Positions 17,498 to 26,456 of a DNA stretch of 64,000 bases are shown piece after piece. The DNA is taken from positions 1 through 64,000 of the forward strand of contig JAWXVA010000001.1 of assembly GCA_044425815.1 (NCBI GenBank), in the 5' to 3' direction. Numbering within the stretch: the stretch's first letter is position 1; each line of letters starts with the position of its first letter. This DNA is from CAUPWF01 sp044425815 (GTDB lineage: Bacteria; Bacillota; Clostridia; Lachnospirales; Lachnospiraceae). The notes beneath the pieces were generated by a model. It had not been told where the DNA came from, did not search any database, and was given only the letters and a program-made list of their open reading frames with translations. Made by a program: the position numbers and the translations under genes.

Positions 17498-17542
17498 ATG
17501 AATGGAAAAGAAATGAATGGAAAAGAAATGAATGGAAAAGAA
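17498..17542. repeat. Triplicate 15-bp repeat at the 5' end of the TIGR04086-type gene
   Basis: Three perfect copies of ATGAATGGAAAAGAA (17498-17512, 17513-17527, 17528-17542), in frame, encoding MNGKE three times. Each copy supplies an ATG after an A/G-rich stretch, so repeat number changes the number of possible starts. Confidence 0.95.
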
Positions 17543-17896
17543 ATAAATTCTCCAGTTACATTATGCATGCTAAAGTCATTGTTAGCGGCATATTTTGTGA
17601 CAGGTATAATGCTAGTGTTACTAGCATTTTTATTGTACCGATTTGATTGGAATGAAAGTAAAGTGGCTATAGGAATTATTGCAATATATGTATTGTCCAC
17701 ATTTACAGGCGGTGTATTGATGGGGAAATATATGCGCCATAAAAAATATATCTGGGGAATGATTCTTGGTATCCTATATGTAGCGCTTTTGTTTCTGATT
17801 ACTTTGATAGTATATAGAACACTTAATCATAACGATATAGTAACAACAATTATTCTATGTGTTGCAGGAGGAATGTTGGGAGGAATGTTGTCATAA
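17498..17896 (+). CDS. TIGR04086-type small membrane protein
   Basis: 132 residues with four hydrophobic segments (about residues 22-46, 58-77, 84-107, 114-132) and little polar sequence. It resembles the uncharacterised Firmicutes family TIGR04086 (YrzE-like), which in clostridia often sits near yajC, the SCIFF genes and secDF. The N-terminus is odd: three exact copies of MNGKE/I-type units made by a 15-bp repeat, each carrying an ATG. TAGGAGG (17484-17490) best fits the first ATG at 17498. Function unknown. Confidence 0.8.
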   Translation: MNGKEMNGKEMNGKEINSPVTLCMLKSLLAAYFVTGIMLVLLAFLLYRFDWNESKVAIGIIAIYVLSTFTGGVLMGKYMRHKKYIWGMILGILYVALLFLITLIVYRTLNHNDIVTTIILCVAGGMLGGMLS

Positions 17897-17942
17897 GAGA
17901 ACCGATATGCCATAACGTGTGTTTAACTCAGATACACCCAAG

Positions 17943-18010
17943 AATGAATAGTATAATCACACTAGAATTTGTTCGAGAAGCTATACTGTTCATTTCCTAA
18001 ATGGTATAAT
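17943..18010 (+). promoter_or_regulatory. Promoter and inverted repeat ahead of the exporter operon
   Basis: A TGG-extended -10, TATAAT at 18005-18010, precedes the HlyD gene. The -35 region (TATACT, 17982-17987) is poor. That same stretch is the right arm (17982-17994) of an inverted repeat whose left arm is 17943-17955; 12 of 13 positions match and the arms are 26 bases apart. A regulator bound to both arms would cover the promoter. A degenerate terminator of the upstream gene is the alternative, but no T run follows. Confidence 0.5.
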
Positions 18011-18046
18011 TGAATTAAGTTTGATATGGACATGGGGGACGATAAT

Positions 18047-18943
18047 ATGGATATGGAAAAAATCTATAGAAAGAAAGCAATTGAACGATTGAGTTCACCA
18101 GAACAATTGGACAAGTTAATTGTTATTGCTTCACCATCGGTATGGCTTGTTGTGTTAGGTGCAATCATAGTATCTGTGGCAGTGATGATATGGGGGATAT
18201 TTGGAAATATTCCTACGTATTTAGAGGCAAGTGGCATTTTTTATAATAATAGTAAATACATGGATATATATGCGAAATCTACAGGAGAAGTAGAGCTATT
18301 AGTGGAAAAGGGGCAGGAAGTATCTGTAGGAGATGTCATTGCCATAGTAAATGATGGAAGTACGTTGAATCAAATTGCCGAATTAGAAGGTTATGATATT
18401 CAGAATGAATATAATACGGTGACATCTACTTATGAGGGAATTGTATCTCTCATAAATGTAAATAATTGGTCAATAATCGAGGAAGGGACATCTTTAGTGA
18501 CAGTAGAAACAGAAATTGATGACACTTCAGATTCACATACTATTGTTTGCTATATTTCTGTTTCGGAAGTGACAAAATTAGCAGTCGGTATGGAAGCGAC
18601 GATTGTTCCAAGCAATGTGGATCAGAATGAAGTGGGATACATTACAGGGGAAATTAAAGAAGTAGCAAGCTATCCTTCGACCACAACTGAGATGACACAA
18701 GTGTTAGGAGACGCTTTATTAACGGAAAGTTTTTTGCAGGGTTCAATGTATAAAGTGGTGCTTGAATTGGATATAGATGAAAATTCAAGTAATGGATACG
18801 CTTGGTCAAGTGACGATGGAAATGATGTAGTGATTCGCGATGGAACCATTGCATATGTGAAAGTGATTACAGATGAAGCAGCACCAATTACAAAAGTAAT
18901 CCCATACATTAAAGATAAATTAGATGTAGAGATAGAAGAGTAG
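18047..18943 (+). CDS. HlyD-family membrane fusion protein of an NHLM-type exporter
   Basis: 298-residue adaptor linking an ABC peptide exporter to the extracellular side. A cytoplasmic N-terminus of about 30 residues (KKAIERLSSPEQLDKL), typical for the NHLM HlyD group, is followed by one membrane helix (about 31-51) and an extracytoplasmic biotinyl-lipoyl-like fold (GEVELLVEKGQEVSVGDVIA around 80; YEGIVSLINVNNW around 127). The start is ATG 18047, eight bases after GGGGGA; ATG 18026 and 18032 lie too close or upstream. It is the first gene of a six-gene run leading to scfA. Confidence 0.85.
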   Translation: MDMEKIYRKKAIERLSSPEQLDKLIVIASPSVWLVVLGAIIVSVAVMIWGIFGNIPTYLEASGIFYNNSKYMDIYAKSTGEVELLVEKGQEVSVGDVIAIVNDGSTLNQIAELEGYDIQNEYNTVTSTYEGIVSLINVNNWSIIEEGTSLVTVETEIDDTSDSHTIVCYISVSEVTKLAVGMEATIVPSNVDQNEVGYITGEIKEVASYPSTTTEMTQVLGDALLTESFLQGSMYKVVLELDIDENSSNGYAWSSDDGNDVVIRDGTIAYVKVITDEAAPITKVIPYIKDKLDVEIEE

Positions 18944-18951
18944 GTGATGGT

Positions 18952-21099
18952 ATGAGAAAATATAAAAAAACACCAACTATTTTTCAGATGGAGAATACAG
19001 AATGTGGAGCGGCTTCCCTTGCAATGATTATGGCATATTATGGTAAATATGTTCCGCTAGAAGAAGTGCGTATTGAAACCGGAGTGAGCCGTGATGGCTG
19101 TAAAGCAAGCAAAATTATTAAAGGTGCTCGGAAATATTGGATGAAGGCAGATGGTTACCGATGGGAACTAGAGAAGCTATTATCACAGAAATCTTTGCCT
19201 TGTATTATCCATTGGAACTTCAATCACTTCGTTGTTTTTGAAGGCGTGAAGTTTGGATACGCTTATCTTAATGATCCAGCCCAAGGGAGACGTAGAATTA
19301 GCATAGAAGAATTAGATGAAGGATTTACAGGGGTTGCACTCGTTTTTGAACCTCAAGCTGGATTTTCGAAACAGAAGAATCAGAATGGAATTTTACAGGC
19401 AGTACTTCGTAGATTAGAAGGGCAGAGTAATGCACTGCTATGTCTTATGATTTTAGGGCTAGCCATGGTGATTCCATCAGTAATATTGCCGGTGTTCACT
19501 CGGATTTTCATCGATGATATTATGGGATTGGGTAATGACAATTGGGTGAAAATTTTAATATTAGGGATGCTGTTTACTGTAACATTTAAAGCGGCATTTA
19601 CTTATTATCAAGAATATTTGTTTATAAAGTTTGAAAAAAAAATCGCTCTATTAACAACACATAAATTGGTGTACCATTTGTTCCGGCTTCCGATGTCGTT
19701 TTTTGATCAAAGAATGGCAGGGGATTTAGCATCTCGAACAACAAATAATGATCAAGTGTGTACATTTGTTATTGGGGAATTAATTCAAAATATTATTAAT
19801 GTATTTTTGTCAGTGATATATCTAGCATTATTATATACATACAGTCCGATTTTGAGTTTTATAGGATTGTGTAGTGTTTTAATTAATGTGGTGATCGCAA
19901 AGCTCTCAGCTAATTATATGGCACGCTCGATTATGAAAGTCCAACAAGATGAAGGAAAAATGTATGGGGTGATGTTATCTGGCGTTCGAATGATTACTAC
20001 ATTAAAGGCGGCAGGTGTTGAAAACGATTATGCAAGTCGGGTACTAGGCAATTATGCGAAATCTATAACGAGGAAACAAGAGCATGGTAAGTTAATGCAG
20101 ATAGTGAATTCCATACCAGAAATCACAACTCAATTAGCAAATGTATTAGTATTGTTAGTTGGAGGGATACTCGTTATGAATGGTGAGATGACGTCAGGAA
20201 TGTTAATTGCATTTGTAACATTACTAGGCTTATTTACAGAACCGACTAATCAGTTAATTGAATTTGCACAAAAAATACAGCAAGCAAAAGCGGATATGAA
20301 TCGTGTAGATGATATTATGAAATATGAACAAGATAAAATTTATGAGCAAAATGGAGAACAAGAATTAGGAATAGAAAAGCTCTCTGGAGAGATAGAACTT
20401 GAAAATATTTCGTTTGGGTATGGAATATTAGATGCACCATTGATACATGATTTTAGCTTTAAATTAGAATGTGGAAAGAGTATTGCATTTGTAGGTGCTT
20501 CAGGAAGTGGAAAGTCTACAGTGTCAAAAATTATTAGCGGATTATATCTCCCATGGGAAGGTACGATAAAAGTAGATGGAAGGCCAATTGGACAAGTCCA
20601 ACCGGAGATTATAAGAAGCTCTATTTCTACAGTGAGTCAGGAAATCTCGTTATTTGCTGGAACAATTGCAGATAATATTACGATGTGGGATAAGACTATT
20701 CGAGATGAAGACATTGTACAGGCAGCAAAAGATGCATGCATTCATGATGCGATTACTATAAAACCAGGAGCATATGACGCAATCCTGACAGAAGGAGGAA
20801 CCAATTTAAGTGGTGGACAACGTCAGCGCTTAGAGATAGCGAGAGCATTAGTGAATAATCCTACGATTTTAGTGATGGATGAAGCAACGAGCGCACTGGA
20901 TGCAGTGACAGAGAAGCAGATCGTTGACAATATTAAGCGTCGTGGTTGTACTTGTGTTGTAGTTGCGCATAGATTGAGCACAATTCGTGACTGCGATGAA
21001 ATCATCGTATTGGCCAGTGGGGAAATCGTACAGTGTGGTACCCATGATGAATTGTCTAAGGTACCTGGACATTATCAGAATCTGTTGAAGACGATATAG
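18952..21099 (+). CDS. Peptidase-containing ABC peptide transporter (C39, NHLM type 1)
   Basis: 715 residues that cut a leader after a double glycine and export the peptide. The C39 cysteine protease domain (1-130) has the oxyanion Gln12, catalytic Cys18 in ECGAAS, His92 in NHFVV and Asp108 in LNDPAQG. Transmembrane domain follows (about 160-440). The ATPase has Walker A GASGSGKST (about 515-523), signature LSGGQRQ (about 619-625), Walker B VMDEATSALD and the switch histidine in VAHRLS. All catalytic residues are intact. It begins 8 bases after the HlyD gene and ends 12 bases before the second ABC gene. It resembles the PCAT/NHLM peptidase-ATP-binding group. Confidence 0.93.
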   Translation: MRKYKKTPTIFQMENTECGAASLAMIMAYYGKYVPLEEVRIETGVSRDGCKASKIIKGARKYWMKADGYRWELEKLLSQKSLPCIIHWNFNHFVVFEGVKFGYAYLNDPAQGRRRISIEELDEGFTGVALVFEPQAGFSKQKNQNGILQAVLRRLEGQSNALLCLMILGLAMVIPSVILPVFTRIFIDDIMGLGNDNWVKILILGMLFTVTFKAAFTYYQEYLFIKFEKKIALLTTHKLVYHLFRLPMSFFDQRMAGDLASRTTNNDQVCTFVIGELIQNIINVFLSVIYLALLYTYSPILSFIGLCSVLINVVIAKLSANYMARSIMKVQQDEGKMYGVMLSGVRMITTLKAAGVENDYASRVLGNYAKSITRKQEHGKLMQIVNSIPEITTQLANVLVLLVGGILVMNGEMTSGMLIAFVTLLGLFTEPTNQLIEFAQKIQQAKADMNRVDDIMKYEQDKIYEQNGEQELGIEKLSGEIELENISFGYGILDAPLIHDFSFKLECGKSIAFVGASGSGKSTVSKIISGLYLPWEGTIKVDGRPIGQVQPEIIRSSISTVSQEISLFAGTIADNITMWDKTIRDEDIVQAAKDACIHDAITIKPGAYDAILTEGGTNLSGGQRQRLEIARALVNNPTILVMDEATSALDAVTEKQIVDNIKRRGCTCVVVAHRLSTIRDCDEIIVLASGEIVQCGTHDELSKVPGHYQNLLKTI

Positions 21100-21111
21100 G
21101 GGGGATAAAAG

Positions 21112-23658
21112 ATGAAAAACACACAACTAATTGCCTCAGACTATATTTTGACAAAAGACGTAAATAAAGAATATGCAGTGAAAAAAGGAAGTGTCTTGAT
21201 ATTTGCAGTTCCCCTAAAACAAGGCATTCCACAAAGACGAACTTTTATTGCTCAAATGGAAGAAGGCGAGAAATTCCCTGCGATGTATTTAAGTGACGAG
21301 AGGGCTGGAGAGTGGACCTTTCTGTGTACGGCTATGGATAAGGGGGAATTATTAGAACAAGAAATAGATTCACAGACTACTATAGAGAAATTTTGTGAAC
21401 GTATTCAGATGAAATTATTTGATATAGACGAGTTTCACCAGCAAATCGTAGAGCGTGTAGCATTAAAACTTGTAACAGAGGAAGGACATATTTTTGCGGT
21501 ATCAGAAGAGCAAAAGAACACGTACTATAAAGGGCTTCGCATGCTGATAAATTCGTTTCGCTCCGGAAAAGATAAATTTTATGTAGAACAATCTGGAAAT
21601 GCGCTATATGACACGATGGCATATCTCATGTGTTTGGAAAAAATCTCGATTGTATCCTTTGATTTATTGAAAAATGTGTGTGCTAGAAAATTTGGTATTT
21701 CAGATATTACACGCTTATCTCAATGTATTCATAGAAAAGTAATTCTAGAGACGGATTGGCAAAAGAAACAGGCAGGAAATTTCATAGTATTTACAAAAGA
21801 AGGAAATAAGCCCTATGTAGCAGTGCAGAAGACGTCAAAATCTTATGTTTTGGTGGATGTGAAGAGTAATAAAAAGATTCCTCTAACGAAAGAAGTGGAA
21901 GAAACATTAAATCCACAGGCCTATATGATCTATCGACCTTTTGAAAATAAAGAGTTAAGTGCGAAAGATGTAATTTCTTTTTGTTTAGAAAATATCAAAA
22001 GAAGTGATGTTTGGTTTATCTTCTTATTGGCGTTATTATCGACCGGAATAGGTCTGCTATTACCGATTTTTAATGAAAAGATTTTCGATACATACATACC
22101 ATCAGGCAATCAAAATAGTTTGATACAAGTAGGGGCACTTATGATTGCCTTTGCAATTGGAAATCTCATGTTTGTAATTGTAAAAAATTTAGCATCGTAT
22201 CGAATAGGTAGTAACATGGGGATTTCCTTACAGAGTGCTATGATACAAAGAATATATAATATGCCAGTAAGTATATATGGAAAGTATGAAAGTGCCGATT
22301 TAGCAAAACGTGTGATGGATATTGCTACCATTACAGAGCTAGTATCAAATATATTGATTTCTACATTATTAGCTGGAATATTTTCGGTATTGTATCTCTT
22401 TAGGATGTTTAAATATTCTAGTGAATTGGCTGGAATCAGTATCGTTTTAATCATTGCTGAGATGATTTTCATTGGGATACTTGGATTTATGCAGATTAAG
22501 TATGAGAAACAAATTATAGAATTGCAAGCTAGGGCATCTTCTACGATGTACCAATTACTAAGTGGGATTTCAAAGATTCGAATTGCAGGGGTAGAAAATA
22601 GAGCATTGAATCAATTTTTAGAATATTATATAAAAAGCAAAGAGTTAAATGAAAAATCACAACAGCTTGCAAATTTAACACAGAATGTTAATATCTGGCT
22701 AGGCACGTGTTTTAGTGCGATATTTTATTACATGGTCATTGTAAAAGATTTAGAAATTACCTTAGGGGAATTCACAGGATTTACTTCAGGGTTTGGATCT
22801 TTTTCAGGGGCTATGTTAGGAATGGTGATTGCATTTTTGCAGGTAAATAATGCGATACCGATTTATGAACGGGCGAAAGTCATATTTAGAACGACGGATG
22901 AACGGAGAACAGATTGCACTGTCTTATCTACACTTACGGGGAAAATCGATATCAATAACGTGTCGTTTAAATACGATCCAGAGGGAGAATTAATATTAGA
23001 AAATCTTTCTATTGCTATTAATCCAGGAGAATATGTAGCCATTGTAGGTTCATCAGGTTCAGGGAAGTCCACATTATTAAAATTATTATTAGGATTTGAA
23101 GAAGCAACCAAGGGCAAAATATATTATGATAACCAAGATATTGATCATCTAGACAAACGTGAATTGCGTAAGAAGATGGGGGTTGTATTACAAGACGGAA
23201 AGTTATTGGAGGGAAGTATTTACGAAAATGTAACGATTACTTCGGGAGTGATATCTATAGAAAAAGTGCAAAAAATCTTGAGCCAAGTTGGAATCAAAGA
23301 TGAAGTTGATAAGATGCCAATGGGGATTCATACAGTAGTTTCAGAGGGCGGTAGTAATATTTCTGGTGGGCAATGTCAGCGTCTATTGATTGCACGTGCT
23401 ATTATTAATGCACCGAAGGTGATTTATTTTGATGAAGCAACGAGTGCACTCGATAATGTAAATCAAGCATTAATCAGCGAAAGTATCGATAAAATACGTG
23501 CAACAAAAATTATTATTGCGCATCGATTAAGTACCATTATCAATTGCGATAGGATACTTGTGCTAAATCAAGGAAGATTAGTAGAAGATGGAAATTATGA
23601 AGAATTGATGGCGAAGAAAGGCTATTTCTATGATTTGGCAATTCGCCAAGTGGAGTAA
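21112..23658 (+). CDS. Second ABC transporter of the exporter (NHLM type 2)
   Basis: 848-residue half-transporter without a C39 domain. The first roughly 290 residues form a soluble region, the start of which (VKKGSVLIFAVP) looks like a cyclic-nucleotide-binding-like jelly roll often seen in NHLM type 2 proteins. The membrane domain spans about 295-590, and the ATPase about 617-848: Walker A VGSSGSGKST (about 645-654), signature SGGQCQR (Cys where Arg is usual), Walker B YFDEATSALD, and AHRLS. It probably forms a complex or heterodimer with the upstream peptidase transporter. The long N-terminal region is larger than I expect for the family. Confidence 0.9.
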   Translation: MKNTQLIASDYILTKDVNKEYAVKKGSVLIFAVPLKQGIPQRRTFIAQMEEGEKFPAMYLSDERAGEWTFLCTAMDKGELLEQEIDSQTTIEKFCERIQMKLFDIDEFHQQIVERVALKLVTEEGHIFAVSEEQKNTYYKGLRMLINSFRSGKDKFYVEQSGNALYDTMAYLMCLEKISIVSFDLLKNVCARKFGISDITRLSQCIHRKVILETDWQKKQAGNFIVFTKEGNKPYVAVQKTSKSYVLVDVKSNKKIPLTKEVEETLNPQAYMIYRPFENKELSAKDVISFCLENIKRSDVWFIFLLALLSTGIGLLLPIFNEKIFDTYIPSGNQNSLIQVGALMIAFAIGNLMFVIVKNLASYRIGSNMGISLQSAMIQRIYNMPVSIYGKYESADLAKRVMDIATITELVSNILISTLLAGIFSVLYLFRMFKYSSELAGISIVLIIAEMIFIGILGFMQIKYEKQIIELQARASSTMYQLLSGISKIRIAGVENRALNQFLEYYIKSKELNEKSQQLANLTQNVNIWLGTCFSAIFYYMVIVKDLEITLGEFTGFTSGFGSFSGAMLGMVIAFLQVNNAIPIYERAKVIFRTTDERRTDCTVLSTLTGKIDINNVSFKYDPEGELILENLSIAINPGEYVAIVGSSGSGKSTLLKLLLGFEEATKGKIYYDNQDIDHLDKRELRKKMGVVLQDGKLLEGSIYENVTITSGVISIEKVQKILSQVGIKDEVDKMPMGIHTVVSEGGSNISGGQCQRLLIARAIINAPKVIYFDEATSALDNVNQALISESIDKIRATKIIIAHRLSTIINCDRILVLNQGRLVEDGNYEELMAKKGYFYDLAIRQVE

Positions 23659-23665
23659 ATACAAT

Positions 23666-25153
23666 ATGAAAAATTTGCAATATGGATTACCACTAGTAGG
23701 GAAACGAAGAAAAGCATATGATAATCTAGAGGAGCTATTGGAGTCGGTTTCAGAGCAGTACAAGGATAATGTTGCATTTATTTCTGAAGAACAAGGAGTA
23801 GAACAACAAATAGCATATCAGGAATTTGGTATACATTGTAGACGGAGTGCGGGAGTGATAAGCGGCAAAGTCCGTCAAGGAGATAGGGTGGCGATTTTTA
23901 TGAGCCCATCGCATCAATGGATAGAGGCCTTTTTTGCAGTTACAATTTTAGGGGCAGTGGCAGTATTATTGCCGAGTGAGAAATCTGCAGAGTTTTATTG
24001 CACTGCAATGAAAAAAATTAATTGTGTAGGAATAATTTATGATGAAAAGACAGAAAAGATAGTTCGAGAAATGAATTGCATTTATGAAGTGCCGATTCAA
24101 TATAGATATGAAGAATTGTCTCATATGAAAGCATGTACTTATGAAAAGCCAGTTATTAAAAGAGAGACGCCAGCAGCTATTTTCTTTACTTCAGGAACAA
24201 CAGGAGAGAATAAAGCAGTAGTAGCAAGTCATAGAAATATTGTTATAAGTAGTTATAATCCAGCTACAAGGGCAGCCTGTGATAGAGACGGTATTTATCT
24301 CGCATTATTGCCGCTATATCATATCTTTGGGCTGACATGTGGACTCCTTACTTTTTTATATGGAGGAATGACAATTGTAGTGAATGATAGCAATCAGAAT
24401 CTATTTCGTAATATTATGCAGTACAAACCATGTTTTTTAGCTTTGGTTCCATCTATGGCGCGTGCTCTAAGTGGCATTGTAGTGCAACAGGGAATAAACA
24501 AGGTTTTACCGAATTTAGATGCGCTCGTTGTGGCGGGAGCTGCAACAGAGTCGAGGATATTAGATGTGTTTATGGAAAATGAAGTGACGGTATTTCAAGG
24601 ATATGGAACGACGGAGTGCGGAATTGTATCGAGTACTTGTGGAGAAAAATTCTGTGCAAATAGTATAGGCACTGCATTTGAACACAATGAATTTAAAATC
24701 GTTGACCATGAAATATGGGTCAAAGGTGATACGGTGTTTCTAGGATATTTAAATCCTGCATACAATGCAGAGGTGTTCGAAGGCGAATGGTTTAAAACAG
24801 GAGATTTAGGACGATATGATAATCATGGAAATATTTATATTACTGGGCGAAAAAAATTTGTGATAGTAACAGAAGATGGAGAAAATATTTCCCCAGAAGA
24901 AGTGGAGGAAGAATTGTATCAAATTCCCTACATAATAGAATGTTTAGTGTATGAATCGAAAGGCCCAGATGGTGCAGTGGTTATTGGAGTTGATATTTTT
25001 ACTGAGGAAGCGAAATTTGAACAATGCAAAGCAGCCGTACTTGCATGGAATGAAACGCAACCAGTGTATAGAAGGATTCGACATATTTCTTATAGGAATA
25101 GCGGATTTGAGAAAAATCAGATGCAGAAGATGATACGAAATAGGAGTGTGTAA
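23666..25153 (+). CDS. AMP-forming acyl ligase (ANL superfamily)
   Basis: 495-residue adenylation enzyme that activates a carboxylic acid as acyl-AMP and, given the next gene, likely loads it on an ACP. ATP motif FFTSGTTGENKA starts at about residue 173; YGTTE about 313-317; TGDLGRY with the ribose-binding Asp about 380; YITGRKK; and a candidate catalytic lysine Lys488 in the C-terminal QMQKMIR. The start at ATG 23666 follows GGAG ten bases upstream, right after the ABC stop. Its stop overlaps the ACP start (TAATG). Acid specificity is unknown: fatty, aryl or amino acids are possible. Confidence 0.9.
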   Translation: MKNLQYGLPLVGKRRKAYDNLEELLESVSEQYKDNVAFISEEQGVEQQIAYQEFGIHCRRSAGVISGKVRQGDRVAIFMSPSHQWIEAFFAVTILGAVAVLLPSEKSAEFYCTAMKKINCVGIIYDEKTEKIVREMNCIYEVPIQYRYEELSHMKACTYEKPVIKRETPAAIFFTSGTTGENKAVVASHRNIVISSYNPATRAACDRDGIYLALLPLYHIFGLTCGLLTFLYGGMTIVVNDSNQNLFRNIMQYKPCFLALVPSMARALSGIVVQQGINKVLPNLDALVVAGAATESRILDVFMENEVTVFQGYGTTECGIVSSTCGEKFCANSIGTAFEHNEFKIVDHEIWVKGDTVFLGYLNPAYNAEVFEGEWFKTGDLGRYDNHGNIYITGRKKFVIVTEDGENISPEEVEEELYQIPYIIECLVYESKGPDGAVVIGVDIFTEEAKFEQCKAAVLAWNETQPVYRRIRHISYRNSGFEKNQMQKMIRNRSV

Positions 25154-25404
25154 TGGAGGACGTTTTCGAACAATTAGTGGATATTATAGCGGGACTAAAT
25201 CTAGAAGGTTTAGAACTAGAAGATGTGACGAATAAATCAAAATTAGTGGGTGATATAGGATTGACTTCCCTTAGTATGATTATGGTAGCTTACGAAATTG
25301 AGACTTTCTATGAAATACGATTTGAAAATGATGTTCTTGAACGCATGATTACAGTAGGAGATACGGTGGAATTGATACAGAGCTACAAAGAGAAAGCAGT
25401 GTGA
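25153..25404 (+). CDS. Acyl carrier protein
   Basis: 83 residues, acidic, four-helix carrier pattern. The phosphopantetheine site is Ser39 in DIGLTSLSM, replacing the usual DLGxDSL; the following helix (IMVAYEIETFYEIRF) matches ACPs. Its ATG overlaps the ligase stop by one base, so the two are translationally coupled and presumably work as a pair. It is not beside fatty-acid synthesis genes, so it is probably dedicated to this pathway. Confidence 0.9.
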   Translation: MEDVFEQLVDIIAGLNLEGLELEDVTNKSKLVGDIGLTSLSMIMVAYEIETFYEIRFENDVLERMITVGDTVELIQSYKEKAV

Positions 25405-25411
25405 AATCGAC

Positions 25412-26308
25412 ATGGAAATCAAAGAAATTAGCATCATGGAATTGGCGTTGAGCTATGATTTGCCAACAGTGGTGAAATATTATCTGACATACTCATCTAC
25501 TATTAGGCTTTATTCCCTAGTAGAAGGGGAAGAAGGGATAGGGTATGTGTTATTACAACTTCAGGATAAGACAGTAGTAGAAATAAAATATATATACATC
25601 GTGAAATTAAAACGAAATCATGGAATGGGGAAATATCTGTTGAGACAAGTGTTGACGCGCTTACGAGAAGAACAGATAGAAGTCTGGGTTACTAGCATTG
25701 AAAATAGCAAGAGTGAGCAAATGATGGAAGGGCTGTTTCAGCCATATTGCTTAGAGGTGGAGCAAGAAAAAAAACTTATCACATATCCATTGGGAATAGA
25801 GACGAAAGCACAATGGATCAGAGCGCTTCAGCCTATGCAGCCACTTATTGAATTTATTCGAAATCGTATGCTTGTAGAATGCGTAAATATTGAGAATGCC
25901 TCAGAAACGTTAATGAATAATATTTTAGAACGTAGTGAAGTCTATTTTGATACGATGTATAATCCCAAGCAAATTCTGTGTGGAATTCGAGGGGAAGTAG
26001 ATAAAAAATGCAGTTGTATTGCACATAGGAACGAAGAACCCGTGGCTATTTCTATTATATTGAAGACCAATACGACGAGAGCTATTTTTGAATTAGTGGT
26101 AGTGGGGAAAAATCAGAAAAACCATGGAGTTTTTATCTTACCAGTCACTTCTTCAGTACAAGCGATGGAAGAACAGGGATATGAATCTTTTAGTTTGTGT
26201 ATCTATAAAGAAAATAATCAAATGCAACGAATAGAACAACAGATGCTTGGTGGAATCGACAGTATAGTGAAACGGCAAGTGACCTATAAAATCATAGAGG
26301 AAAAGTGA
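25412..26308 (+). CDS. GNAT-family acyltransferase, two-domain
   Basis: 298 residues. The N-terminal half (about 30-125) is a recognisable GNAT domain: strand VEIKYIYIV followed by the acyl-CoA/pantetheine pyrophosphate loop RNHGMGKYLL at 68-77. The second half (about 145-290) repeats a GNAT-like strand pattern (AIFELVVVGKNQKNHGVF) with a degenerate loop. It starts 7 bases after the ACP with no clear ribosome site, which suggests coupling. Working beside a ligase and an ACP, it could move the acyl group from the ACP to an amine. The acceptor is not shown by sequence. Confidence 0.78.
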   Translation: MEIKEISIMELALSYDLPTVVKYYLTYSSTIRLYSLVEGEEGIGYVLLQLQDKTVVEIKYIYIVKLKRNHGMGKYLLRQVLTRLREEQIEVWVTSIENSKSEQMMEGLFQPYCLEVEQEKKLITYPLGIETKAQWIRALQPMQPLIEFIRNRMLVECVNIENASETLMNNILERSEVYFDTMYNPKQILCGIRGEVDKKCSCIAHRNEEPVAISIILKTNTTRAIFELVVVGKNQKNHGVFILPVTSSVQAMEEQGYESFSLCIYKENNQMQRIEQQMLGGIDSIVKRQVTYKIIEEK

Positions 26309-26392
26309 TGAATGTAGCGCAGGATGAATGGGCAAGTGAAGTTGGCAGATATTCTAGGCATTCTAAGATAATATTAGGTGCTTAAATAATGG

Positions 26393-26421
26393 TTTACTAG
26401 CGAGAGAGTGTGTGATATAAT
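26393..26421 (+). promoter_or_regulatory. Extended -10 promoter for scfA
   Basis: TTTACT at 26393-26398, 17 bases, and TATAAT at 26416-26421 preceded by TGA (extended -10). The 149-base gap between the GNAT gene and scfA holds this promoter and TAAGGAGGAA before the ATG. It would allow high scfA expression independent of the exporter operon. Confidence 0.65.
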
Positions 26422-26456
26422 TAGTAAGGTTAATTATTCTTAAGGAGGAAATTTAG

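Noticed and set aside
18952..26456. Possible nitrile-hydratase-leader (NHLP) or Nif11 precursor for the NHLM exporter
   Set aside because: I found no such precursor in the window, including short frames in the gaps; scfA is the only linked peptide gene.
17897..26456. Exporter block as a mobile element
   Set aside because: No transposase, integrase, tRNA target or flanking repeats are visible.
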